This document shows positions 32,876 through 40,705 of a stretch of 64,000 nucleotides of DNA, one piece after another. The notes below the pieces were generated by a model. That model was given only the letters and a program-made list of their open reading frames with translations, was not told the DNA's origin and ran no database searches. Numbering within the stretch: the stretch's first letter is position 1; every line of letters starts with the position of its first letter. The DNA comes from RGIG7213 sp045540335 (GTDB taxonomy: Bacteria; Bacillota; Clostridia; Oscillospirales; CAG-272), in contig JAZQHC010000037.1 of NCBI GenBank assembly GCA_045540335.1, positions 5,607-69,606 on the forward strand. The letters are read 5' to 3'. The position numbers and the translations under genes are program-made.

Positions 32876-34738
32876 TTATACAGCCCATTTCATTTCTGAA
32901 ATTAAAACGGCTTCCTCTTTTGCGTAGTTGACCGTTGCTTCGCCAAGACCCATTACGAGAAACATTAAAAGCAATGCATTGCCGTTTATTGCCTCACAGC
33001 AGTAAAATGCGTGCAATGCCATTGCAAGCACGGAAAACATCGGCGCAATGATATAATACGCAGTTTGTGTGCGCAATACGTTTGAATGCATACCGTAAAG
33101 CCCTGAAAGGCATATTCTGAAATATCTGAACAGTATCGAGATAAACAGTATCAAGCAGGGAATACCGAACATCCTTGCCAAGGAAAGATAAGAAGAAAGA
33201 TATACCGTATCAGTTCCTACTGCGCCCGTGCCGCCTATCGGATATGCGGCAATATCTTTAAGTGCGCTTAAATTTGCTTGAGAAGATGCAAAGTCGTTTG
33301 TAAAAACGTTTAATATCATCGTTTTGCTGAATTGCGATATTATTGCAAAAACCGCAACGGTAGGTACTGCGGCTATCACCGCGGTGGCAAAGGTTTTTTT
33401 GCTGTACGTAAGAAGAAGCATATAAACCGTTATAAACGCGGCAATATACCCGCCTAATGAAAGGGTAAAAATAAGGCAAACGGCGCACATCAATATTATA
33501 ACGTACGAGGTATTTTTCTCTCTATCAGTTTTATTTATCATTGCACAAAACAATACAAACGGTATCATTGCGGAAAGATAAACGGCAAATTGCTCTGCCA
33601 ACGGGAAAACGGAAGAAACGCCGCTTGTGGCAGAATCAATTACTGTTTGAAAAACGTTTTCCGATATGCAAAGCCTGAAATAAGAATAAAGGCACGCCGA
33701 CGTTACCGAAAGCACGCAAGTCATAAAGCAGCGTTTTATCCATTCGAAGGTAGGCATAAGATTTTTTGCTAAAAACAGGCATAGGGTAAACAACGCCATT
33801 TTTATACCGGTGTAAACGGCGTTGATGCCGCCGGGGGAAACGATTCCGCCCAATAAAAGCAAAATTGCAAAAAGCAATATCCAAAAATCCGAATACGAAA
33901 ATTTGAATGTTCTCTTTAGCTGCAAAACCTTAAACATGAAAGAAATAAGCGTTGTAAATGCCGTAAACGCTAAAGTTTTTACTGATACGAACGGGAATAT
34001 CAAAAACAAAAGAACAACGCCCGTTTCAGGCCTTCTTAAAACGCCGATGGTAAGAAAAATCCCGATAATGCAAAAAATTATCGTTTGCGGTGACGTAATG
34101 AAAACCAAAAGACCGCACGCCATACCAAGTATCAACGCAATGCCCGAGGGGGCGCGCTTTGCCTCTGTTTGATATATTTCGTAATTTCTTGCACCGATGA
34201 TGCTGAAAATAACGAATTTTAAAAATTTATTCTTGTAAATGTAGCTTCCCAAAGACATTTTTTCGCGTAAAAGAGGTATTGCAAACAAAATACAAGCCCC
34301 GCTTATTACGGCTTGATACGCGTTAAACGTTACCGCTTTTGAAAAGTACGGCTTTATACTGCACATTAAAAGTGCGTAAATGCCAAAGGTCAAGATAAAC
34401 GTACCTATATCGCGGCATCGGCAGCAAATAAGACTGTTTAAAACCGACCTCGTATGGCGTGCCAAAGGATTTTTACAAAGCACGCCTGCTATTTTTCTGC
34501 GGATGCGAAGCGTTTTTTCCGGATTTGATATTTTACCGATAAAAGCGGCAATAGCGCCGTTGTCGGCTTTGCTTTGTGTTTTATCGTACGAAAACATTAC
34601 GCGTGCAAATGTGCTTGTGCGTGCCTTTTTGCACAAAAAAGCATATAAGGCGTAAAGTAAGGAAAAAACGAAGCCGTCCTTTTGTTTTTTTTGCAACTTA
34701 CGCGGCTTTTTTTCGCGCGGTGTGTGGCTGCTGTTCAT
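32876..34738 (-). CDS. O-antigen ligase / polysaccharide polymerase-like membrane protein
   Basis: A 620-residue protein with a basic cytoplasmic N terminus (about 120 residues) and at least ten membrane segments. A large loop between about residues 360 and 400, and the pattern of short hydrophobic hairpins resemble the Wzy/WaaL (O-antigen ligase) superfamily. It is nine bases downstream of trmD, an unusual place. Its likely job is joining or polymerising lipid-linked glycans at the outer face of the membrane; specificity is unknown. Confidence 0.68.
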   Translation of the reverse strand: MNSSHTPREKKPRKLQKKQKDGFVFSLLYALYAFLCKKARTSTFARVMFSYDKTQSKADNGAIAAFIGKISNPEKTLRIRRKIAGVLCKNPLARHTRSVLNSLICCRCRDIGTFILTFGIYALLMCSIKPYFSKAVTFNAYQAVISGACILFAIPLLREKMSLGSYIYKNKFLKFVIFSIIGARNYEIYQTEAKRAPSGIALILGMACGLLVFITSPQTIIFCIIGIFLTIGVLRRPETGVVLLFLIFPFVSVKTLAFTAFTTLISFMFKVLQLKRTFKFSYSDFWILLFAILLLLGGIVSPGGINAVYTGIKMALFTLCLFLAKNLMPTFEWIKRCFMTCVLSVTSACLYSYFRLCISENVFQTVIDSATSGVSSVFPLAEQFAVYLSAMIPFVLFCAMINKTDREKNTSYVIILMCAVCLIFTLSLGGYIAAFITVYMLLLTYSKKTFATAVIAAVPTVAVFAIISQFSKTMILNVFTNDFASSQANLSALKDIAAYPIGGTGAVGTDTVYLSSYLSLARMFGIPCLILFISILFRYFRICLSGLYGMHSNVLRTQTAYYIIAPMFSVLAMALHAFYCCEAINGNALLLMFLVMGLGEATVNYAKEEAVLISEMKWAV

Positions 34739-34746
34739 TTTATATA

Positions 34747-35472
34747 TTACCGTTCCTTTTTTCGGCGTGGCTCATTTTGCTTTTCCGTATCCTTCAAAAG
34801 ATCGGGGCGCACGCGCAAGGTTTTTTCGTATGCGGCGTTGTATCTGAATTCTGCAATCTTTGCATGGTTGCCCGATATTAAAACATCGGGTACTTTTTGC
34901 CCGCGAAATTCGTACGGGCGTGTATATTGCGGATATTCAAGCATTCCGCTTGCAAAGCTTTCTTCCTCGTAGCATTCTTTATCCGATAAAACGCCGGGTA
35001 TCAATCGGCATACGCAATCTGCCAAAACGCAAGCGGGTAGCTCGCCCCCTGTAAGCACGTAATCACCTATTGATATTTCTTCATCTACTATCTGGTCGAT
35101 TATTCTTTCATCAATACCCTCGTAATGGCCGCACAGTATGATAAGATTGTCGTATTGGGCAAGCTCTTTTACCTTTTCGTGATTAAGCGTTTTGCCCCCC
35201 GGCGACATATATATCACGCGTCGTTTTGCATCTTGCGGGATCTGCGCGCATATTGCCTCGAAGCAGTTGTATATCGGCGGGGCTGCCATCAGCATGCCCA
35301 TGCCGCCGCCGTACGGGGTATCATCTACGCGGCGATGTTTGTCTTCTGAATAGTCGCGTATGTTGAAAAAATTCATTTCCACAGCACCCGAAGCCCTTGC
35401 CCTGCCGATAATGCTTTCCGACATGAAGGCATCAAGCACTTGTGGAAACAAAGTCATTATATCTATCCTCAT
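34747..35472 (-). CDS. trmD: tRNA (guanine-N1)-methyltransferase
   Basis: TrmD methylates G37 of tRNAs reading CCN, CGG and CTN codons and prevents frameshifting. The 241-residue SPOUT protein shows RIDIMTLFPQ, DDTPYGGGMGM, LCGHYEGIDERI (knot and SAM site), EISIGDYVLTGGELPA and a C-terminal PEFRG-like YEFRGQKVPDVLISGNH. Length is normal. Its start overlaps rimM by four bases, the conserved rimM-trmD pair. The expected rpsP upstream and rplS downstream are missing here. Confidence 0.95.
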   Translation of the reverse strand: MRIDIMTLFPQVLDAFMSESIIGRARASGAVEMNFFNIRDYSEDKHRRVDDTPYGGGMGMLMAAPPIYNCFEAICAQIPQDAKRRVIYMSPGGKTLNHEKVKELAQYDNLIILCGHYEGIDERIIDQIVDEEISIGDYVLTGGELPACVLADCVCRLIPGVLSDKECYEEESFASGMLEYPQYTRPYEFRGQKVPDVLISGNHAKIAEFRYNAAYEKTLRVRPDLLKDTEKQNEPRRKKER

Positions 35473-35972
35473 TCTATAAGCCCCGGTATTACCTTGATAT
35501 AAACCCCTTCGTTTATATCAACCCTTTTTATAAATTCATCTACGGCAGGTATCATAAATTCGCCATTTTGCGTTTTTACGGTATATACGAAGGATGCGGG
35601 CTTTTCAAGTATATCCGAAACTACCCCCAATTCTTCGCCGCTTTCAACGTTATAAACGGGCAAGCCTACAAGGTCGCTGAGAAAATAACTTCCGTTGTCT
35701 AACGGAATATCCTCGCGCTTTGCGTAAACCGTGCGGCCCTTAAGACGTGCGCCTGCCTCGGGGGAGGATACCCCACAGAACAGAACAACGGCAAACTTGT
35801 TTGCCGGGCGGCAACAAGATATTTTTAATTCCTCGCCGCTTTGTAAATAAAGGCTTTTTAAAGCCATAAAGTCGTCGGGCGAATCACACCAGAATTCTAC
35901 CTTCATTTCGCCGCGTATGCCGTGGGTGTTGGTTATTCTGCCGATTTCTATAAATTCGGATAATTTTCTCAT
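35469..35972 (-). CDS. rimM: Ribosome maturation factor RimM
   Basis: RimM binds S19 and helps mature the 30S head. From the ATG at 35972 (AGAGGT seven bases upstream) it has 167 residues: IGRITNTHGIRGEMKVEFW at the N terminus, SLYLQ, and the C-terminal PRC-barrel with YFLSDLVGLPVYN and MIPAVDEFIKRVDI. The longer frame to 36032 would run through the -35 box and was rejected. It heads an operon with trmD and three envelope genes. Confidence 0.93.
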   Translation of the reverse strand: MRKLSEFIEIGRITNTHGIRGEMKVEFWCDSPDDFMALKSLYLQSGEELKISCCRPANKFAVVLFCGVSSPEAGARLKGRTVYAKREDIPLDNGSYFLSDLVGLPVYNVESGEELGVVSDILEKPASFVYTVKTQNGEFMIPAVDEFIKRVDINEGVYIKVIPGLIE

Positions 35973-36003
35973 AAATACCTCTGAAATAACTGTATTCATA
36001 ATA

Positions 36004-36032
36004 ATTATAACACATTTTGCAAGGAAATTCAA
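36004..36032 (-). promoter_or_regulatory. Sigma-A promoter of the rimM operon
   Basis: Minus-strand TTGAAT (36027-36032), a 17-base spacer and TATAAT (36004-36009), about 30 bases upstream of rimM. The neighbouring stretch 36033-36227 shows nothing I recognise. Confidence 0.8.
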
Positions 36033-36227
36033 CAGATAATTTATATTATTTTATTACCAAATCTCGTATTTGTGCGCTATATGCTGTTTTTATTATCAAA
36101 ATGACTGTTTTGTATGAATGCCTTGCTTCGAATATAAAGATTTTATGGATTTAACAAGTATTTGTGAGGAAAAAAGCGTTTGAAAAGCAGTACCTAAAAT
36201 CCCGTAACGGCGCAAGTGAAAGCAGAA

Positions 36228-36560
36228 TTATAATTTTTTAATCACAGTTATTGGCTTGTTGACCTTTTTTGCGTACTTTACGGTATATTCTGTGCCTTTT
36301 GAATATCCATCCCATACGACCAACACGGCATCTGCCATATCAACCATTTGTTCATTTCTTTATAAAGGTGCTGCTCGGCCGTATAGATCGTAACGAGGAC
36401 GAAGTATATGTTTTGATATACGATGCATATCTGCATATTCTTCTGCAAGGGTGTCTATTCCATTTGCCCCGCCGCTTATGATTGTATCTACATTATCTGA
36501 GATATACGGCGAAAGATCAAAGCATTTAATACTGCGAGAACCGACTACCGCTAATTTCAT
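36228..36560 (-). pseudogene. SLOG-family (YspA/DUF2493-like) protein broken by an in-frame stop
   Basis: Reading from the ATG at 36560 (AAGGGGG ribosome site) gives MKLAVVGSRS and ISGGANGIDTLAEEYA, the nucleotide-binding signatures of SLOG proteins related to DprA and YspA. After GRAAPL a TAA (36360-36362) interrupts the frame, and the same frame then continues RNEQMVDMADAVLVVWDG through KGTEYTVKYA to a natural stop at 36228, 110 sense codons plus the internal stop. Intact relatives have Lys at the stop position, so one AAA-to-TAA change explains it. It may be a pseudogene or an assembly error. It diverges from a small HTH gene. Confidence 0.8.
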
Positions 36561-36580
36561 AATATAAACCCCCTTTTCTT

Positions 36581-36604
36581 GTATATACTCATATAAGTAT
36601 ATAC
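36581..36604. promoter_or_regulatory. Palindromic operator between HTH and SLOG genes
   Basis: A perfect inverted repeat with arms GTATATACT (36581-36589) and AGTATATAC (36596-36604) around a 6-base centre. It covers the -10 box of the leftward promoter, where a repressor, presumably the adjacent HTH protein, could block it. Confidence 0.65.
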
Positions 36605-36624
36605 CTAAATAGAGAAATTGTCAA
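36596..36624 (-). promoter_or_regulatory. Leftward promoter of the SLOG gene
   Basis: Minus-strand TTGACA (36619-36624), a 17-base spacer and TATACT (36596-36601). Confidence 0.75.
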
Positions 36625-36646
36625 CAGGGTATATATCTTATAAAAT
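36618..36646 (+). promoter_or_regulatory. Rightward promoter of the small HTH gene
   Basis: TTGTCA (36618-36623), a 17-base spacer and TAAAAT (36641-36646). Its -35 box overlaps the leftward -35 box on the opposite strand, so the two promoters should compete for polymerase. Confidence 0.75.
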
Positions 36647-36667
36647 ATATATCGAGGAGGGGTGTTA

Positions 36668-36883
36668 ATGGTAAGACTAACGATAGACAAATACCTTGAT
36701 AAGCGCGGCATTACCCGTTACGAGCTGGCAAAAAGAACAGAGGTTAAATTTCAAACGATAGACCGATATTATAAAAACCGTGTCGTTCGCTACGACAGTT
36801 ACGTTTTAGACCGTATATGTTCTGCCCTTGGATGCGATCTGTGCGATATTATCCAATACGTTAAAGAAGATGAAAAACAATAA
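36668..36883 (+). CDS. Small XRE-type helix-turn-helix regulator
   Basis: A 71-residue Cro-like protein consisting of one DNA-binding domain: LDKRGITRYELAKRTEVKFQTIDRYYKNR supplies helices 1-3 and LDRICSALGCDLCDIIQY the closing helices. GGAGGGG is six bases before the ATG at 36668, so this start is used rather than a GTG at 36662. It faces the SLOG gene across a palindromic operator and probably represses that promoter and perhaps its own. A strong hairpin terminator follows. Confidence 0.82.
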   Translation: MVRLTIDKYLDKRGITRYELAKRTEVKFQTIDRYYKNRVVRYDSYVLDRICSALGCDLCDIIQYVKEDEKQ

Positions 36884-36920
36884 TATTTTTTCTGCCCGAA
36901 GGATATTTATACAAAAATAA

Positions 36921-36972
36921 AAAACGATGCAAGGTGTTGTGCCGTATCGGCACAGCCGTTGCATCGTTTTTT
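36921..36972. terminator. Bidirectional terminator
   Basis: A 12-base-pair outer stem (AAAACGATGCAA / TTGCATCGTTTT) encloses TGTGCC-gtatc-GGCACA. A and T runs flank it, so it can serve the HTH gene and the convergent plsY. Confidence 0.88.
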
Positions 36973-37011
36973 GCTGTTATTTAAAGTAAAGTGCTTGGAT
37001 TGGAAAAGTAA

Positions 37012-37644
37012 TTATTTTTTTTTGATTCTTTCAAGCTCTTTTTCTTTTCGCCAAAGATAACTGATCCTTACTTCGGTTCCTGATAATATTCGCTTTATAT
37101 TTTCTGTGTGCTTAATGAGTATTATTACCGCTATGGCAAACAGCATAAGCGCACCTATGATATCTTCTGATATTACAATGTAAACGATAGGGAAAATAAC
37201 GGATGCAGTCATCGGAACGAAGCAAATGTAATCTGTTATCAAGGCAATTACAAGCTCTAAGAAAAGAAACACGAAAAATAACTTCCAGTTGTACATAATA
37301 AGCATTCCGCCGTAGCAAGCCAAGCCCTTTCCGCCTTTAAAGTGCATATAAAACGGAAAAATGTGCCCCAAAATACACGCAACACCGCAAAGCACGGCAG
37401 AGGATTCCACCTCTGCAAACAGATGCCGGCAAACGAATATAGCCAAACACGTTTTGCCTATATCGGTCAACGCACATAAAACGCCGGCAAGCTTGCCGAA
37501 GTTCAAAAGTGCGTTTGAAGCACCTGCATTGCCCGAGCCTATCTTCCGTATATCTACGCCCTTTATCAATCCAAGTATATAAGACGGATTAAAAGTGCCG
37601 ACAAGATATCCTATCAAAACGCACAACAAACATTGTATGACCAT
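37012..37644 (-). CDS. plsY: Glycerol-3-phosphate acyltransferase PlsY
   Basis: PlsY transfers an acyl group from acyl-phosphate to glycerol 3-phosphate, the first step of phospholipid synthesis. The 210-residue membrane protein has the family motifs GTFNPSYILG, GSGNAGASNAL (residues about 37-47) and GHIFPFYMHFKGGKGLA (about 93-109), with about six membrane segments. The usual third-loop motif is less clear, so a PlsY-like paralogue is possible. It lies downstream of the two-component operon on the same strand; candidate regulator sites sit about 150 bases before its start. Confidence 0.88.
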   Translation of the reverse strand: MVIQCLLCVLIGYLVGTFNPSYILGLIKGVDIRKIGSGNAGASNALLNFGKLAGVLCALTDIGKTCLAIFVCRHLFAEVESSAVLCGVACILGHIFPFYMHFKGGKGLACYGGMLIMYNWKLFFVFLFLELVIALITDYICFVPMTASVIFPIVYIVISEDIIGALMLFAIAVIILIKHTENIKRILSGTEVRISYLWRKEKELERIKKK

Positions 37645-37793
37645 AAATATCCCTCTTCCCTACATCGAAGTATATAACTTTTTGATTAAAATACGGCAAA
37701 ATACCGTATTCTATGTATCGTTGCAAATAATTTCGGCGAAATTGTGAAAATGCCAATAAAAGCACGGCAAAAACAAACGATTACACTTTACAC

Positions 37794-37821
37794 TAACAAA
37801 GAAACCTCAACCGAAGTTCAA
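37794..37821 (-). promoter_or_regulatory. Three direct repeats with 11-base period, distal site
   Basis: On the minus strand TTGAAC-N5-TTGAGG-N5-TTGTTA starts immediately after the kinase stop codon. The first 17 bases match the site upstream of the response regulator at 15 positions. It could be an OmpR-type binding site acting on plsY. Confidence 0.5.
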
Positions 37822-38880
37822 TTATGTATCAACTTTTTTTGAATTTTTTTGCACTGGTAAATATACGGAGAATCTGCAGCCATTTTGCGGAAGATTTTCA
37901 AAATCAATGCTTCCGCCGTGTAAGGTCAGTATTTTTTTAACAAGCGCCAATCCAAGACCGTTTCCGTTTTGCTTGTGCGAGCTGTCTGCTTGATAAAATT
38001 TGTCGAATATGTGCTTTTGTGCCTCTTTTGGAATACCTTGCCCCTCGTCGTCTATAACGAAATTCACGGAATCATCGTTTTTGCGAAGCTCTATGGTTAT
38101 TTTGCCGCCGACAGGGCTGAACTTTATTGCGTTGTCGATAAGATTCGTCCATACGTGAAACAGCAGCCCGTCGTTACCTGTGAAGGTTACGTTTTGCATT
38201 TCAATATCAAAATCTGTTTCTTTTTCCGCCCATTTAGGCTCTAACAGCATAACGGCACGGCGTATTTGCTCGTCTAAACGGAAGGTAGCCGTTTTTGATT
38301 CTATGGCGGTATTGTCTATTTTTGAAAGCAATAAAATATTGCCCACAAGCTCTGAAAGACGCCGCGTGTTAAACAGGATTTTATCGATATATTCCTTACC
38401 TGCGGGGCTTAAATTTTCTTCGCTTTGAAGAAGCGTGGCGTAACCTTCAACCGCGCTTACGGGTGTTTTTATCTCGTGTGATACGTTTGAAACGAAGTCT
38501 GTTTTAAGTATTTCCGTGGCGCTTAATTCCCGCGCCATAAGGTTGAAGCTTTCGTATATGTTTTGTATTTCGCGTATCTTGCCCGATTGTTCAAGCGTGA
38601 TGTTGAAGTTGCCGCTTGCAACTTGTGTCATTGCCTTGCTTAAACGTCTTATGGGGTACAGTATTTTCTGGTTTACGAATGCTGAAATGAAAAAGCCCAC
38701 CGTAAGGCTGATAAGCCACAGCCAAAGCATTGAAGGTGTATCAAGCGCAACGTCTAAAACGTGCGATAATACCGTAGCAATACCAACCGTTGCCGTTATT
38801 TCGCACATAACGATAATGGTGAACATTATCGTTATATTCAGGCGCGGCTTTTCGTTTTTGTTTTTTTTCTTTCTTCTCAC
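37822..38880 (-). CDS. Membrane sensor histidine kinase
   Basis: A 352-residue HisKA-type kinase. Two membrane segments (about 16-40 and 50-70) leave almost no external loop, so it probably senses a membrane or cytoplasmic signal. A HAMP-like linker (about 72-122) follows, then the phospho-acceptor motif FVSNVSHEIKTPVSAVEGY with His about residue 134, and an ATPase domain with NLIDNAIKFSP (N box), DDEGQGIP (G1) and NGNGLGLALVKKI (G2). Its start overlaps the response regulator stop by four bases. Confidence 0.92.
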   Translation of the reverse strand: MRRKKKNKNEKPRLNITIMFTIIVMCEITATVGIATVLSHVLDVALDTPSMLWLWLISLTVGFFISAFVNQKILYPIRRLSKAMTQVASGNFNITLEQSGKIREIQNIYESFNLMARELSATEILKTDFVSNVSHEIKTPVSAVEGYATLLQSEENLSPAGKEYIDKILFNTRRLSELVGNILLLSKIDNTAIESKTATFRLDEQIRRAVMLLEPKWAEKETDFDIEMQNVTFTGNDGLLFHVWTNLIDNAIKFSPVGGKITIELRKNDDSVNFVIDDEGQGIPKEAQKHIFDKFYQADSSHKQNGNGLGLALVKKILTLHGGSIDFENLPQNGCRFSVYLPVQKNSKKVDT

Positions 38881-39548
38881 AGCTTTACCACCTTATAACC
38901 AAGACCGCGCATGGTTACTATTTTGAAATCCCCGTTATTCTTGAATTTTTCTCGCAATCTTCCTATATGCACCTCTACGGTGTGCGAATCTGTTTCGCTG
39001 TCGTACCCCCAAATATCGTCCATCAACTGCTGGCGTGTGAATATTTTGCCGGGGTATGAAGCCATTTTATATAACAGCATAAACTCTTTTTGCGGTAAAA
39101 TAAGCCGTTCTGTTTCGGTTATTACAGCCAAAGAATCGTATTCCATGGTGGTGTTGCCGATGGTTTGCCTTCTTTCGCTTATCATTTTTGCCCTGCGTAA
39201 AAGCGCGCTTACCCTTAACAGCATTTCGTTTACGTTTATCGGCTTTACCATATAATCGTCGCTGCCTGAAAGAAAGCCCTTTTCCATATCGTCAAACGCA
39301 TCCTTGGCGGTTATCATCAGCACGGGGGTAGAATCATTGCAGGTGCGAAGCATACGCACAAGCTCGTATCCGTCGATAACGGGCATCATAATATCTGATA
39401 TTATAAGGTCAAATTTTTCGCGCTCGATAGCGTCCAACGCCTCTTTACCGTTGGAAACACCCGTTACGGAATATCCGTTTTTTATAAGAACGTGGCCGAA
39501 AAGCTGGCGCAGCTCCCTATCGTCTTCAGCGATCAGTATTTGAAACAT
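38877..39548 (-). CDS. OmpR/PhoB-family response regulator
   Basis: From the ATG at 39548 (AAGGAG upstream) it has 223 residues: a receiver with EDD (residues 7-9), phospho-acceptor Asp in LIISDIMMPVIDGYE (about 51), TAKD and KP (KPINVNEML), then a winged-helix DNA-binding domain with FTRQQLMDDIWGYDSETDSHTVEVHIGRLREKF-type recognition helix. The longer frame to 39602 lacks a ribosome site. It is encoded first in the two-gene operon. Three 11-base-spaced direct repeats lie upstream, suggesting autoregulation. Confidence 0.93.
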   Translation of the reverse strand: MFQILIAEDDRELRQLFGHVLIKNGYSVTGVSNGKEALDAIEREKFDLIISDIMMPVIDGYELVRMLRTCNDSTPVLMITAKDAFDDMEKGFLSGSDDYMVKPINVNEMLLRVSALLRRAKMISERRQTIGNTTMEYDSLAVITETERLILPQKEFMLLYKMASYPGKIFTRQQLMDDIWGYDSETDSHTVEVHIGRLREKFKNNGDFKIVTMRGLGYKVVKL

Positions 39549-39593
39549 ATCGCAATACTCCTTATCAGAAATGCTTTTATAATACCGTGTTAT

Positions 39594-39621
39594 ATTCAAC
39601 ACAGCCTCAACCGTACTTCAA
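39594..39621 (-). promoter_or_regulatory. Three direct repeats with 11-base period upstream of the response regulator
   Basis: On the minus strand TTGAAG-N5-TTGAGG-N5-TTGAAT occurs 45-75 bases before the response regulator ATG. Spacing of one helical turn between equivalent hexamers is how OmpR/PhoB-type dimers bind. A TATTAT -10-like element is at about nine bases after the last repeat. Confidence 0.6.
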
Positions 39622-39808
39622 CATTCGTTGAAAAATATCACCTTTTATGATAGCACAGTTGTAAAAAATATTCAAGGTGGATTTTGCAAATATATCGTCG
39701 GCGACGGCGTTGCGATAATTATCTTTTTTAATTTATTTATTATTTGTTAATTGAATTAAATAGTTGGATGTGATATCATTATAATAATATGTTCAAAATG
39801 GAGGAGTC

Positions 39809-40705
39809 ATGGCTGAATTTATCAGATCGTTCAACAACGGCATCTACGGTTTTTTAGGGCAATTAAAATCCATGTCGGTGGTAGATTACATAGATATTGC
39901 AATAGTTGCCGTATTGCTTTACCAGCTTTACAAGTTTATCAGAGGGCGCAGGGCGGGGAAGCTTGCCGCAGGCGTTATGCTTCTCGTTTTGATATTCATT
40001 ATCAGTGAATTTGCAGGTATGAATGCACTTGGATTTTTATTGTCTAATATATTCCAGGTGGGTATAATTTCCGTTATAATACTTTTTCAGCCCGAAATAC
40101 GCTCGGCACTTGAAAAGGTGGGGGCAGAACCCTTCAGGGGTCTGCGTAATATTACCGACCAAAAATCAAACGCAGATATTGCAGTTGCAATAAAGCACCT
40201 TTGCGACGCCGTGTGCGATATGGCAAAAACGAAAACGGGCGCTTTGCTTGTAATAGAAAGAACCACGAAGCTTGGCGATATAATCAAAACGGGTACGGTT
40301 ATAAACGCAAATATCACGTCTTTGCTTGTTAAAAACGTATTTTTCAATAAAGCCCCCCTGCACGACGGTGCGGCAATTATCGTAGGCACGCGCCTTTACG
40401 CGGCGGGATGCTTTTTACCGCTTTCCGAAAAGGAAGATATAATAGCAGACCTGGGCACAAGACACAGGGCAGCCATTGGAATGAGTGAGAACAGTGACGC
40501 CATAGTAATAGTGGTAAGCGAAGAAACGGGCACGATTTCAATGGCCTTGAACGGCGAATTACGAAGAAATCTTGATTATAACTCTCTTTCAAATCAATTA
40601 TCCTCGCTTTTGCTTTCCAACACCAAAAAAGCGAAAGACGAGAAAAAGGTAAGCAAAAGTATCTTTAAATTCATAGGCAGAAAGGATGAAGACGATGGCA
40701 ATTGA
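39809..40705 (+). CDS. cdaA: Diadenylate cyclase CdaA
   Basis: CdaA makes c-di-AMP from two ATP, controlling potassium, osmolyte and cell-wall homeostasis. The 298-residue protein has three N-terminal membrane segments (about residues 24-95), then a DAC domain with FFNKAPLHDGAAII (DGA motif, about 191) and GTRHRAAIG (RHR motif, about 222). GGAGGAG precedes the ATG. It is followed by its regulator cdaR with overlapping ends, the conserved cdaA-cdaR pair; glmM, the usual third gene, is absent. Confidence 0.95.
   Translation: MAEFIRSFNNGIYGFLGQLKSMSVVDYIDIAIVAVLLYQLYKFIRGRRAGKLAAGVMLLVLIFIISEFAGMNALGFLLSNIFQVGIISVIILFQPEIRSALEKVGAEPFRGLRNITDQKSNADIAVAIKHLCDAVCDMAKTKTGALLVIERTTKLGDIIKTGTVINANITSLLVKNVFFNKAPLHDGAAIIVGTRLYAAGCFLPLSEKEDIIADLGTRHRAAIGMSENSDAIVIVVSEETGTISMALNGELRRNLDYNSLSNQLSSLLLSNTKKAKDEKKVSKSIFKFIGRKDEDDGN

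Noticed and set aside
36360..36362. Recoded or readthrough stop in the SLOG gene
   Set aside because: No recoding signal is visible and other genes use TAA normally; a nonsense mutation or error is simpler.
37693..37713. Short inverted repeat AATACGG/CCGTATT upstream of plsY as a terminator
   Set aside because: Seven pairs only and no T run on the minus strand.
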